From contig SCTY01000040.1 in NCBI GenBank assembly GCA_004297625.1, positions 62,001-126,000 of the forward strand: DNA of 64,000 bases, read 5' to 3'. The notes under the pieces are model-generated. The model saw only the letters and a list, made by a program, of their open reading frames with translations, was not told where the DNA came from and made no database searches. This document shows positions 1 to 8,901 of the stretch, in pieces (within the stretch, counting starts at the first letter, position 1; the number at the start of each line of letters is the position of its first letter). A program made the translations under genes and the position numbers. The stretch comes from Betaproteobacteria bacterium. Lineage in GTDB: Bacteria > Pseudomonadota > Gammaproteobacteria > Burkholderiales > SG8-39.

Positions 1-411
1 GCGGCCCTGTATCCACCGGCAATGCCACGGGTGTACGAGTTGAATACCGTCTTCGCCCTGCTCCTAGATCGGCGGCCCGAGGACACAGCACTGGAGGATG
101 TGCCGCCCGAAATCGTTCGCTTCGAACCTCTTGCCGAGCAGTTCCCGGAAGCCCTCATCCACTTCGTGCAAGAGTGGCTCTCGAACAAGTTCGCAATTGC
201 AGAGGGCTACCATGTCGACGAGCTTCTCCAGCTCGCTCAGGACGAAGGCTTTGGCCCCGTCCATCAGCGCTGTCTCGCGCTAATGCTTTTCCGCTGTTTT
301 GCCAAGGCGGAAACGCTTTTCCCCAACGTGAGTGCGAGCGCCGATGGATACTTTCGCTCGGAAGTGGCGCGGGGCACGAACCTGAAGTTCGACAAGAGGG
401 AAAGCGTGTGA
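1..411 (+). CDS. jetA: Wadjet JetA-like (MksF/kleisin-type) subunit, 3' end only
   Basis: The frame is open to the first base of the window, so only the C-terminal ~136 residues are seen; the ATG at 22 is internal. The stretch is soluble and helical with no recognisable catalytic motif. The identity rests on position: it is the first of four tightly packed genes, followed by JetB-, SMC- and Toprim-type genes in the usual Wadjet order. In Wadjet complexes JetA is the kleisin that bridges the SMC heads. Its stop overlaps the GTG start of the next gene (GTGA), indicating translational coupling. Calling it JetA is an inference from the operon, not from a residue signature. Confidence 0.6.
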   Translation, partial: AALYPPAMPRVYELNTVFALLLDRRPEDTALEDVPPEIVRFEPLAEQFPEALIHFVQEWLSNKFAIAEGYHVDELLQLAQDEGFGPVHQRCLALMLFRCFAKAETLFPNVSASADGYFRSEVARGTNLKFDKRESV

Positions 412-1163
412 GCGGTGCTGACACGACAAAAGCAGCACGGCTCGTCTACAAAGCGCTGCACACCACGCTTGTCGCAGAGAACGATCTGGAGTATCGAGAG
501 CTCCTGGCCCTCTATCGCGCCGATGCGGAGTTCGTCGAATGCGTGCGGCAAATTGCGGAGGGACTCGAGCTGAAAGTGCTGGACTTCACCGAGAGAGGGC
601 TCGTCGTTGTTCCGACGTCTCGGGATTCAAGGTTCGCATTCCGGCTCACCGATATTCGCACGGGGATGCCGGTTGAACAAAAGGCGGCGCTTCTTCTTGC
701 GCATGTCGCGATTGCCAGCGTCTTCTTCCCCACAACTGAAGGCCTTGAAGACGAGACCTATACGCCACGGCCTGCATCGGTTGCCCAGTTCCGCGACGCG
801 CTCTATGGGCTTGCACGCCGACTGAAAGAAACCGACGGCACCGGCGTCGACATGCGGGAGGAATTGGCGCCGGGGTGGGAGTACATCACCAGCCTTCCGG
901 TTGCGGTTCCGGCGGCACAGCGCGCGTCCTTGAATTCTGTCGTGGGTATCGTGCGCTTCGCGCTCGGCTATATGACACAGAATGGTCTGCTGCTTCTTAA
1001 TCGCGACGCGGATGATGACACGGCGACTTACACGCAACGCTACCGCCTCCGCGTTCAGCTTCGTGAGGTAGCGCTGCGCAAGCTCTTTGAGGTTGCGCAG
1101 TGTTCCGTCCGGGAACGCACTGCTGAAGCTTCGGACAACGCCGGTGCTTCGCTGCGGGAGTAG
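408..1163 (+). CDS. jetB: Wadjet JetB-like (MksE/KITE-type) subunit
   Basis: A 251-residue protein starting at the GTG that overlaps the jetA stop; a GAGGGAAA stretch upstream can serve as ribosome binding site. In-frame upstream starts exist but would overlap jetA by more than 200 bases, so the overlap start is preferred. The protein is soluble, with mixed helical segments and a middle part about which variables would be pulled in or compared (LTDIRTGMPVEQKAALLLAH, residues ~80-99). KITE subunits of Wadjet/MksBEF complexes are winged-helix proteins of this size encoded between the kleisin and the SMC gene. No enzyme motif is visible. Function is assigned from size and position; the family subtype cannot be named from sequence alone. 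Confidence 0.6.
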   Translation: MSGADTTKAARLVYKALHTTLVAENDLEYRELLALYRADAEFVECVRQIAEGLELKVLDFTERGLVVVPTSRDSRFAFRLTDIRTGMPVEQKAALLLAHVAIASVFFPTTEGLEDETYTPRPASVAQFRDALYGLARRLKETDGTGVDMREELAPGWEYITSLPVAVPAAQRASLNSVVGIVRFALGYMTQNGLLLLNRDADDDTATYTQRYRLRVQLREVALRKLFEVAQCSVRERTAEASDNAGASLRE

Positions 1164-1171
1164 GAGAACTC

Positions 1172-4100
1172 ATGCAGAAGATCTCGAGAATTTATGTCGG
1201 CAACTACGGTCCTCACGCCGCGTGGTTTGACGGCCTTACGTTTGACTTCAACGATCCAGACACGGATCAGCCGTGTGATGCGGTCATTAATCTGGAGAAC
1301 GGCGGTGGGAAAACGACGCTCCTTGGGTTCATCTTCTCGTGCTTCGAAACCCGTCAAGAACGATTCCTGAAGCATGTACAGGACCGCAACCATCGCTTTG
1401 CAGAGTACTTCTCCAAGGACGGCCTGCCAGGTTTCATCGTCATGGAGTGGTTAATGCCGCCCAAGTTTTCGGCCGGCAAGCCATATAGGCTGGTGATTGG
1501 GCAGACCGTCGCGGTAAGGTCGGCGGCTGAGCGCGAGGAAGTCGACAGGCAATTCTTCGCATTCGAGGCGACGCCCAAACTCGGGTTCGACTCGGTTCCT
1601 GCCCCGCATCTGGGTGCCGGCGAGCCGGCTCGTTCGATGGCCGAGTTCCTGAAATGGATCCACGCGGCCGTCGGGATTTCGTCGGATTTCTATCACACTA
1701 GAACTCAGGAAGACTGGCAGAAGCACCTCGTCGCGCGTTCGCTCGATCTGGACATGCTTCGGCTGCAGCTGGATTTCTCCGCGCAGGAGGGCGGCATCGA
1801 CGCAAGCTTTCTTACGTTCCACAACGAAGCCGATTTCCTAAGGAAGTTCTTTGCGCTGACGCTCGATGCCGAGAAAGCGGCTGCCGTCCGACAGGTCGTC
1901 GTCGGCGCGTGCGACACGCTTCGAAAGAAACCATTTCTCGAGCGCCGCTTGCGTGAGCTTACAAAGCTGTCAGGCGTGATGAAACTCTTCTTCGACGCGG
2001 CCGGCCATTACGAGAGCGCTCGGGAAGCGCGCGCATCCTTGAATTCCGCCGCAGCCGCGGTACGCGCGGCTCTTCTTGCCAAGGTAGTCTCGGACGAGGC
2101 GGCTATGAGTGCGCACGCGGAATTCGCCAACGCTCAGGATGCCGTCGCTGCATCCAGTGCGAAGCGTGTCCAACACTACGTGGCGCAAGGCCTCACGCTG
2201 CGGCTCCTGCGGTTGCAGCGCGCATTGATGGACACCGAGGCGGCGCGGGAGAAAAGCGAAGCAGATTTGTCCCGAGCCGAGCTCGACCTACGACTCATCG
2301 AAGGCGCTCGCTCGCTCGTGCGTGTTGAGGAAGCGCGAGTCCGCGTAGCCGAGACCGAGGCGCTCGAAGAAGCGCAGCGTGAGGGGCTGAAACCCGCCCG
2401 GATGCAAGCAGAGGTCCAAGGCGCCCTCCTGCGTTCCGCGCTCCACATCGAGGAACGGAGACTCTCCGAGGCGGCGAGGTCGGCCCAGGCGCGCGAAAAC
2501 GGCGCGGAGAACACGCTGGCCTCCCTGAAGGATGACTTGCAGAAGCTGAGCCTACGGGAAGCGACCCTGAACCGCGATCAGGGCGCCCTGCAGTCGGACG
2601 AGCAGCGGTACGTGTCGCGGCGTGACCGCCTTCTGAGCGAGGGACTCCTTCTTCGTTCTGAGGCTTCCAGCGAATCGGCCATCGCCAGGCTCGGTCAAGC
2701 GCTTGTGGCCGTCCGCGAGGCACACGCTCGAGCGCTGGACGACGAACGTCGTTTCGCCGAGGCGGAGCGCGCGCATCATGCAAGTGCGCAGGCGGCCGCG
2801 CTGGAGGCCGACGGATACAAGCGCGAGAAGACTCAACAGGAAACCTTGGTCGCCAAAGGCGAAGCCGAGCGAGAGAAGCTTTCGCAGTTGCCGGTGTTGC
2901 GAATGGCTGTGGAGGCGGACCTCGCCGACCCGGACTCGCCTGCGCTCCTCCCTGCCCTGGATAAGCTTTCTTTGTCAGACGAGGCCGGCATTGCGGCCGC
3001 CAACGTGCGTCTGGCCGAGCTTGAGTCGAACAGGAAGGCTATCGAAGCTACTGGAGTCGCGGGGCGCAGCCGGGATGTCGATGAAGTCGTGACGACGCTT
3101 TTAGCCGCCGGCGTTCGCTCCGCGCGTGCCTTCAACACGTACCTCGCAGATGTCTTCGAGGATCCCAAGGCGTCGCGTGCACTGGTCTTGGCTGATCCAG
3201 CGCGCTTTCTTGGCGTCTCCGTAGCGGCGGCGGATTTTCGGCGTGCGAAGGATGTCCTTCAGAAGGCGAGCATCAGGCTTGCGCGACCGGTGGTGGTGTC
3301 CGAACTCGCTCTCGAGAGTTCAGACAAATATGAGGTGCATCTCGTCGTCGGTCCCGCGGATGACGCCGCATACAACCGGGAAGCAGCTTCAATCTACGCG
3401 GGTCGCCTCGATTCGGACATCGCAGAAGCCACTTCCGAGCTGAAGGCGTACCGTGCGCGGCGCGACGAGGCGTTTGCCGCGAAGCAACTACTTCGGAGCT
3501 ACGCAGAGGCCTATGGGAGAGCAAGACTCGATCATGCGCGCGCTCAGATAGAACGCCTTGGAGCCGAGGCGGAGGCTGCTAACGGGCGCGCGGCGCAAGA
3601 GACAGACGCCGCCTCAACGGCCGCCGCTCAGGTGCAGGCTGCGAAGGTCGAAGCAGGCAAATTGGCACGCGCGGATGCCGACCTGGAGAACAGCTTGCGC
3701 CGTATGCGGGAGTTTCAACATGAGGATGAGGGTCCCCGAGCAGTGCGGGTCGAACGGCTCGCCGAGATTTCGAGAGAGCTCCAAGAGATCGAGAAGCGCC
3801 GTGCGCACTTGGCGATAGACATCGATCAAGCGGAGACCGAGCGTAAGACCGCATACGAGGAAAAAGTCCGTTTCGATAGCGCGGCGAAAGCACATGCGAA
3901 GGAGCGAAGCGAGGTCGCTCTCTACGATGCTAAGTACCCCGCGGAACAGGCGCTTGCAGATCGACCGATGACGCTGGAAGTCCTGCGGCAAGTCTACTGC
4001 GACGCGAAGTCGACGTTAGAAACGGCCGAACGCGACCGGCTGGGTGTGCTAGCCGAGAAGCTTCGGAGCCATCGCGAAGCTTTGGAGACTGCGCAGAAGG

Positions 4101-5503
4101 AGTTCAGTACGAAGTATGCGGACCTGGAGCTGAGCGAGCTGGCGCGGCGCAAGAGCATCGATTTCGACGCACGCATCGCTGATCAGCAGAAGACCATTGA
4201 GACTGCAAAGAGGACCCATTTCGATGCCCTGGCCAAAGCGACTGCCGCCGGCACGGCGCTCCAGCTGTTCAAGGAGCAAAACCGCCAGGTGGCATCGCCG
4301 TCCGCGGAAATGGAGATCTTGAAGGACAGCGAGGTCTTATTGCGGATTGCCCAGGCCGATCGGGAAGCGGAACGTGCGAAAGCCAAGGCAGAGGCTGCGC
4401 AGGCGGCGGCGGTGGAGGCTCGAAGCAAGCGGGACCGTGCGGAAGCGGCAGCGAAGCTCGCTACGCAATGCGCAACGATGCTTAGCACGGCTCTGGACAT
4501 CCCGGATCAAATCGGCGAGACGGCGCCAACGACGCTAGAGGCCGACATCGCGGCACAGGTGAATGCGCTCATTTCGAAAGCAAACGAGCATACAAAGCGA
4601 CTTGAGGGAGCGCGAAACAAAGCCCAAATGGCTTTCAATGCGCTGGCGCGAGCCGCAGCGGTGCATGAACTTCAGGAGGTAGAGCCGGAGCTCTCGATGC
4701 AACTCTCTGGTAACGAGTTCGACGCGGCCTGCGCCGACCGGAGCCGCCTGTCGGAGGGACTTACGGAGCGGATTGCGACGACCGAGGGATCGATCAGCCA
4801 CATGCGAGAAGACTTCGAGTCCTGTGTCGTCGAGCTACATGTCCTTTCTTCCAATGGAATGCAGGTGTTGACCTCCGCAACAACGGGCAAACGCGTGCCG
4901 CAGGCGGCGCCGTATGTGGGTGGAAAGCCTGTACTCAAGATGCGCGCCAACTTTAGCCAGATCCAGATCGAGGTGCGGCGCGAAGCCTTGAGACGCTACT
5001 TGGACAATCTCATCGAGACCGGCGTCGTCCCGGCCAAGGGTGCAGATCTTGTCGCTGAATGCGTGTTGCGGATGTACGGGAAGTCTTTGGGATTGCAGGT
5101 ACTCAAAATGGTGCCGGATGAGGATCAGCAGTACGTGGCCGTGGACCAGCTCAAGAACTCTGGCGGGGAAGGCGTGACGATGGCGATGTTCCTGTATCTC
5201 GTCATTAATCAGCTCCGTGCCGAGACGCATGCCAAGCTCAAAAAGGCAGGCGGTGGCCCGCTCATCCTAGACAATCCGTTCGCCAAGGCGACCACACCGA
5301 CACTGTGGCGTGCGCAGCGTCTCCTCGCCGAAGCGATGGATGTGCAGCTCATCTTCGCGACGGCCCTTCCCGACTACAACACGATCGGCGAGTTCCGACG
5401 TTTTATACGACTGCGGAAAGCCGGGAAAGACCAGCGGACCGGGCGGTGGCATTTGGAGCACGCCGACCTCACGCTTGCAGACGCGGCGGAGCAGTTCACT
5501 TGA
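1172..5503 (+). CDS. jetC: Wadjet JetC-like SMC/MukB-type ATPase
   Basis: A 1443-residue SMC-like ATPase with a strong AGGAGA site before its ATG. The N-terminal head carries Walker A NGGGKTTL (about residues 43-50). Two long Ala/Glu/Arg-rich coiled-coil stretches (about 270-600 and 730-1250) flank a more globular middle. The C-terminal head has the signature NSGGEG (1329-1334) and Walker B LILDN (D1367). The usual glutamate after the Walker B aspartate is Asn here (N1368). Wadjet JetC forms the motor that recognises and extrudes loops on circular DNA so that JetD can cleave it. The length is greater than type I JetC (about 1100 residues), which suggests a type II/III-like variant. The stop overlaps the next gene. 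Confidence 0.85.
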   Translation: MQKISRIYVGNYGPHAAWFDGLTFDFNDPDTDQPCDAVINLENGGGKTTLLGFIFSCFETRQERFLKHVQDRNHRFAEYFSKDGLPGFIVMEWLMPPKFSAGKPYRLVIGQTVAVRSAAEREEVDRQFFAFEATPKLGFDSVPAPHLGAGEPARSMAEFLKWIHAAVGISSDFYHTRTQEDWQKHLVARSLDLDMLRLQLDFSAQEGGIDASFLTFHNEADFLRKFFALTLDAEKAAAVRQVVVGACDTLRKKPFLERRLRELTKLSGVMKLFFDAAGHYESAREARASLNSAAAAVRAALLAKVVSDEAAMSAHAEFANAQDAVAASSAKRVQHYVAQGLTLRLLRLQRALMDTEAAREKSEADLSRAELDLRLIEGARSLVRVEEARVRVAETEALEEAQREGLKPARMQAEVQGALLRSALHIEERRLSEAARSAQARENGAENTLASLKDDLQKLSLREATLNRDQGALQSDEQRYVSRRDRLLSEGLLLRSEASSESAIARLGQALVAVREAHARALDDERRFAEAERAHHASAQAAALEADGYKREKTQQETLVAKGEAEREKLSQLPVLRMAVEADLADPDSPALLPALDKLSLSDEAGIAAANVRLAELESNRKAIEATGVAGRSRDVDEVVTTLLAAGVRSARAFNTYLADVFEDPKASRALVLADPARFLGVSVAAADFRRAKDVLQKASIRLARPVVVSELALESSDKYEVHLVVGPADDAAYNREAASIYAGRLDSDIAEATSELKAYRARRDEAFAAKQLLRSYAEAYGRARLDHARAQIERLGAEAEAANGRAAQETDAASTAAAQVQAAKVEAGKLARADADLENSLRRMREFQHEDEGPRAVRVERLAEISRELQEIEKRRAHLAIDIDQAETERKTAYEEKVRFDSAAKAHAKERSEVALYDAKYPAEQALADRPMTLEVLRQVYCDAKSTLETAERDRLGVLAEKLRSHREALETAQKEFSTKYADLELSELARRKSIDFDARIADQQKTIETAKRTHFDALAKATAAGTALQLFKEQNRQVASPSAEMEILKDSEVLLRIAQADREAERAKAKAEAAQAAAVEARSKRDRAEAAAKLATQCATMLSTALDIPDQIGETAPTTLEADIAAQVNALISKANEHTKRLEGARNKAQMAFNALARAAAVHELQEVEPELSMQLSGNEFDAACADRSRLSEGLTERIATTEGSISHMREDFESCVVELHVLSSNGMQVLTSATTGKRVPQAAPYVGGKPVLKMRANFSQIQIEVRREALRRYLDNLIETGVVPAKGADLVAECVLRMYGKSLGLQVLKMVPDEDQQYVAVDQLKNSGGEGVTMAMFLYLVINQLRAETHAKLKKAGGGPLILDNPFAKATTPTLWRAQRLLAEAMDVQLIFATALPDYNTIGEFRRFIRLRKAGKDQRTGRWHLEHADLTLADAAEQFT

Positions 5504-6501
5504 GCGAGCGCCTGATCACCCTTCTTCGCGAAACGCGCAACAAGCGGATACCACTTGAGGCGCTCAGGCGATGCTTTCGAAACGCGCACCCGGAGCTTTC
5601 GGATAGCCCGGAATGCGACAGACTGCTTCTTGAAGCGCTGCAAGGACTCGCAGCCGGCGGCCAAGTATCGTTGCCTGCCGAGGGAAGTTGGGAAAGGTTC
5701 GGCAACCCGCGCATGCCGAAGTGGATTTCCCTAGTTGTGGCGCCTGTTTCGTCGGTGGTTGACTGGCGCGCAGTGCCGTGGGTGCCGGAGATGGGTTTTT
5801 GGGTCGAGCTGCAGCCGCGGCAACTCGATGCCGCAAGAGCAATCAATGATTTCTTATTGCGTCGACGAGGCAAGCTTGTTCCCGTTCCGCTGAATGAGCG
5901 ATCTTTGGAAATCTTTGGCGACGAGAAGCGGCTTGCCGCCATGGCTACAGGCGAATCGCTTTTTGGTGGAAAGCTCTCCCTCGCGGCTATCGGTGCCTTT
6001 CACGTAGCGACGCCACTTCCTTACCGGGCAGCCCCTGCTTCCGGCAAGCCGCTCCTCATAGTCGAAAACCATCATTCGTATTGGAGCTTCGGCGAATGGA
6101 ACCTTCGGAACAGGCAGTTCGCCGCTGTTGTCTACGGCTCTGGCAACGAGTTCGCAAAGAGCGGGATCGCTCTTGACCAGGTGCTTAGCGAGACCGGGGC
6201 GAACGTTGCCGAATATCTTGGCGACCTCGATCCGGCTGGTCTCGCTATACCTGCAGGCTTCAGCGCAAAACGGCGAGGCCTTGGCTTATCGGAAGTAAGA
6301 CCCGCAGAGCGGTTCTATTCATGGCTGCTTGAGCAGGGCGTGCGGCAGCGCCGCATTGAGAGGTACGCTGGAGGACCGGATACGGCGGGAATCGCGTGGT
6401 TGCCGGAGCGCTTGCGAGTACCTGCGCGAGAACTCTTCGAGGCTGGCTTCCGAATCCCGCAGGAATCGTTGGGATACGAAATCCTTCTTCGCGCCTTCTA
6501 A
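5500..6501 (+). CDS. jetD: Wadjet JetD-like Toprim nuclease
   Basis: 333 residues if translation begins at TTG 5500, which overlaps the jetC stop (TTGA), the same coupling style as jetA/jetB. An upstream in-frame start at 5305 would lie inside jetC and is unlikely. The C-terminal half has the Toprim acidic residues: LIVEN (E189) and GDLDPAGL (D242, D244), as in topoisomerase VI A/Spo11-like JetD proteins. The N-terminal half is probably the winged-helix arm. JetD is the nuclease that cuts DNA trapped by JetABC, protecting against plasmids. It is the last gene of the operon; no terminator is obvious before the debris that follows. Confidence 0.85.
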   Translation: MSERLITLLRETRNKRIPLEALRRCFRNAHPELSDSPECDRLLLEALQGLAAGGQVSLPAEGSWERFGNPRMPKWISLVVAPVSSVVDWRAVPWVPEMGFWVELQPRQLDAARAINDFLLRRRGKLVPVPLNERSLEIFGDEKRLAAMATGESLFGGKLSLAAIGAFHVATPLPYRAAPASGKPLLIVENHHSYWSFGEWNLRNRQFAAVVYGSGNEFAKSGIALDQVLSETGANVAEYLGDLDPAGLAIPAGFSAKRRGLGLSEVRPAERFYSWLLEQGVRQRRIERYAGGPDTAGIAWLPERLRVPARELFEAGFRIPQESLGYEILLRAF

Positions 6502-6634
6502 TGACAGGCGGGCGAGGCGATTACAGCAAGGGCTCGCTCAGTCGCGTGCTTTCTGCACCTCTCCATCGACGAGCTGATCGATAACCCAATTGGGATAAAA
6601 CGAGGCGCGGGGGATGCATTTACCATAGAAACGT

Positions 6635-6790
6635 ATGAAGCCCGTGAAGCGCTTTCTCGCCATCGCCGCGCTCGCCGTCCTCGGCTGCACAAGTGCCATC
6701 GCGCAAGACTGGCCGACGAAGCCGGTGACGATGGTGGTGCCGTTCGCGGCGGGCGGGCCGTATCCGAAAGCCGCTGAGGTCACCAGGTAA
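6635..6790 (+). pseudogene. Bug/TctC receptor, N-terminal fragment
   Basis: The frame begins with a receptor signal peptide (MKPVKRFLAIAALAVLG, cleavage near AIAQDWP) and the first Bug-family strand (PVTMVVPFAAGGP). After that it departs into unrelated sequence and stops at 51 codons; the family is normally ~320 residues. The signal peptide, and the bases just before it, closely match the second decayed copy at 21242. The middle of the same kind of gene reappears at 7423. The fragment cannot encode a working receptor. Confidence 0.8.
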
Positions 6791-6862
6791 AGCGTCGTAG
6801 TGACGCTGGGAAGAGGTTATTCATCGCGGCCGGGCAATAGCTCCACGATCTTCTTAAATTAG

Positions 6863-7240
6863 ATGTGGCTGAATCAGCCGGGTGGCAACTACCGGCCGCT
6901 TGTCGGCCGGTGTGATGAGGAAGAGAATAGGTTGGTGTTCTCAAGGAAGCACGTGCACCTGGCGGCTATGATCCTTACGGCTTTCATCGTAGGGCTCTTG
7001 TCGCTTGTGCCGTTCTTGGGCGCTGCGATGCAACGGTGGTTGGAAGAAAAGGGCTTGCTCAATACTTCAGTGATTGAGCAGTTTTTGTTAGAACTCATTA
7101 GCCCCCCCAATATAAAAAAACTCGAATTCCAGATATCGCAATTTTTCATTCAGATATCGCAACCGCAAGCGTTTAAGAAGGGAATCACAAGCAATCCAAG
7201 CGATTTTTATGACTGGACTCCAATAAAAGGGGTGGCGTAG
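6863..7240 (+). CDS. hypothetical one-helix membrane protein, AT-rich
   Basis: 125 residues with one clear transmembrane segment (about residues 34-54, MILTAFIVGLLSLVPFLGAA) followed by a charged, Ile/Phe/Gln-rich tail with a short near-repeat (FQISQFFIQISQ). No family was recognised. Base composition is far richer in A/T than its surroundings, especially after 7040, which suggests foreign origin. Its TAG stop lies in the loop of a strong intrinsic terminator, which favours a real transcribed gene. It sits between two halves of a broken Bug receptor gene and next to the Wadjet operon. The ATG at 6863 has no good ribosome binding site; a later start is possible. Confidence 0.45.
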   Translation: MWLNQPGGNYRPLVGRCDEEENRLVFSRKHVHLAAMILTAFIVGLLSLVPFLGAAMQRWLEEKGLLNTSVIEQFLLELISPPNIKKLEFQISQFFIQISQPQAFKKGITSNPSDFYDWTPIKGVA

Positions 7241-7255
7241 ACCACCCTTTTTATT
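7225..7255 (+). terminator. Rho-independent terminator
   Basis: GGGTGG (7230-7235) pairs with CCACCC (7242-7247) around a six-base loop. The stem is lengthened by an A run pairing with the following T run (TTTTTATT). The stop codon of the AT-rich gene lies in the loop. Confidence 0.8.
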
Positions 7256-7422
7256 CCGAGTACCTTGTGAGTCTGTATGTAGGCTTGGCGGAACGAATGA
7301 CGCTCAGATGCCCATGATTAGAGGGCGAACATTCACAAGACTACGATTGGACACCTTGCGGCCCGGCGGGTGTTTGTAGAAATGCGCGTCTTGCCAAGAT
7401 ATGCGAGCGCCAAAGCACACAG

Positions 7423-7716
7423 AACAGCACGCACCCGGACGGAAATCTCTTCCTGCTCGGCTCGGTCGGGACGCACGCGATGAGCCCGGCGATGCGCAGG
7501 AAGCCGGCGTACGACGCAGTGACCGACTTGGAGCCGGTGATCCTGGTCGTGGACGCGCCGCTCGTGCTCCCGGCGCGTAAGGATCTGCCGGGCGACACGC
7601 TCCCCGAGTTCATCACTTGTGTGCGCGCGAACCAGGCGAAGATGCAATACGGCTCGGGCTGAAGGGCTTCGACGTCTCGGCGTGGAACGCGCTCTTCCTG
7701 CCGAAGGGCGCGCCGC
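7423..7716 (+). pseudogene. Bug/TctC receptor, middle and C-terminal fragments
   Basis: From 7423 the frame reads like the central part of a Bug receptor (HPDGNLFLLGSVGTHA, then VRANQAKMQYGSG) and hits TGA near 7660. Directly after, in another frame, comes the piece GLKGFDVSAWNALFLPKGAP, matching the decayed copy at ~21720-21780. About 270 bases present in that copy are missing, joined at a shared CGGGCTG-like microhomology. The fragment ends where reverse-strand ORF6N coding begins. Confidence 0.75.
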
Positions 7717-7884
7717 TGGAAAGCGATCCATGTTGCCCTTCAGGGCCTGGTTCAGTGCCTTGACCTCGACGCCATAGAGCTTGGCCAGATCTACGGCCAG
7801 CATGACTCTCTGGCCTCGCAGGACAAAGATCCGCCATTCGATCGGACGTTCGACCTGCGGTGAAGAACTCATGCCGCAGATCAA
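7714..7884 (-). pseudogene. ORF6N-domain gene, N-terminal fragment
   Basis: On the reverse strand about 57 codons read as the start of an ORF6N-domain protein (VERPIEWRIFVLRGQRVML, then DLAKLYGVEVKALNQA and NMDRFPA). ORF6N domains are found in phage and mobile-element DNA-binding regulators. The reading breaks exactly at the phenylalanine-proline-alanine position and runs into antisense Bug debris. The translation start could be 7884 or the Met at 7872. This is mobile-element residue beside the Wadjet island. Confidence 0.75.
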
Positions 7885-7954
7885 CGCGGCGTCGCACAGC
7901 AGCGCTGACCTGAGTTATCGTTTACGCAGAATCGAAACTGCTGGAGGACAGATC

Positions 7955-8878
7955 ATGAAAGCGTGCTTCTTCCGCGCCTTCGGCGGCCCGGAGGTTCTTC
8001 AATACGGGGACTTGCCGGATCCGGTCCCTGCCGCCGGGGAAGTCGTCGTCGACATCCACGCGGCGAGCGTCAATGCGGCCGACTGGAAGATGCGCGCCGG
8101 CCAGTATTCCGCCGGGATCGATTTTCCGCATGTTCCCGGCCGGGACTTTTCAGGAGTGGTGGCCGCGCTCGGCAAAGGCGCAAGGGATTTCAAGGTCGGT
8201 GATGCGGTGTTCGGCGTGTGCGAGGTGCCGCGCGAAGGCGCTTACGCCGAGAAGATCGCGATCCGGCAGGAGATCCTCGCGCGCAAGCCGGCGAGCCTCA
8301 CGCATGTCCAATGCGCGTCGATCGCGCTGGCGGGCCTTACGGCGTTGATCTCGATCGAGGACACGCTCAAGCTGAAAGCCGGCGAGACGATCCTCATCCA
8401 CGGCGGCGCGGGCGGCGTCGGGGGCTTCGCCATCGCGCTCGCCAAGCACCTCGGCGCGCGTGTCGTCACCACCGCGAGCGCGGCGAACCACGACTACGTG
8501 CGCGCGCTCGGCGCGGACGAAGCGATCGATTACCGCGCGCAGGACTTCACCCGGATCGTTTCGGGCTGCGATGCGGTGTTCGACACGGTGGGCGGCGACG
8601 TGCCCCTAAGGAGCTTCGCGGTGCTGCGCTCCGGCGGCCGCCTGGCGAGCGTCGCCGCGGGCGGAGCCGCACCGGCCTCGCCGCGTCCCGACGCGACCTC
8701 GCTGCGGCCGAAGGTCAACCGCGATCGCCCCCATCTCGATAAGGTCGCGGCGCTCGTCGTGCAGGGCGTGGTTCCGCTCCCGGCGATCGTCGAATATCCG
8801 CTCGCCGAGGCGGCCGCCGCGCACCGCGTGAGCGAAGCGCGCCATTTGCGCGGCAAGCTGATCCTTCGCGTGCGCTGA
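7955..8878 (+). CDS. NADP-dependent zinc-type alcohol dehydrogenase/quinone oxidoreductase
   Basis: 307 residues starting at ATG 7955 behind GGAGG (7943-7947); a longer frame upstream is antisense to the ORF6N fragment and is not used. The N-terminal GroES-like domain (MKACFFRAFGGPEVLQY; VPGRDFSGVV) is followed by a Rossmann domain with the nucleotide loop GGAGGVGGFAIALAKHLGA near residues 151-169. The family reduces quinones or activated alkenes with NAD(P)H. No structural zinc cysteine cluster is visible, as is usual for the quinone-oxidoreductase branch. It lies 24 bases before hflX but is probably a separate unit. Substrate cannot be told. Confidence 0.85.
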   Translation: MKACFFRAFGGPEVLQYGDLPDPVPAAGEVVVDIHAASVNAADWKMRAGQYSAGIDFPHVPGRDFSGVVAALGKGARDFKVGDAVFGVCEVPREGAYAEKIAIRQEILARKPASLTHVQCASIALAGLTALISIEDTLKLKAGETILIHGGAGGVGGFAIALAKHLGARVVTTASAANHDYVRALGADEAIDYRAQDFTRIVSGCDAVFDTVGGDVPLRSFAVLRSGGRLASVAAGGAAPASPRPDATSLRPKVNRDRPHLDKVAALVVQGVVPLPAIVEYPLAEAAAAHRVSEARHLRGKLILRVR

Positions 8879-8901
8879 GGCATGCCTGATACGCTCCGGG
8901 C

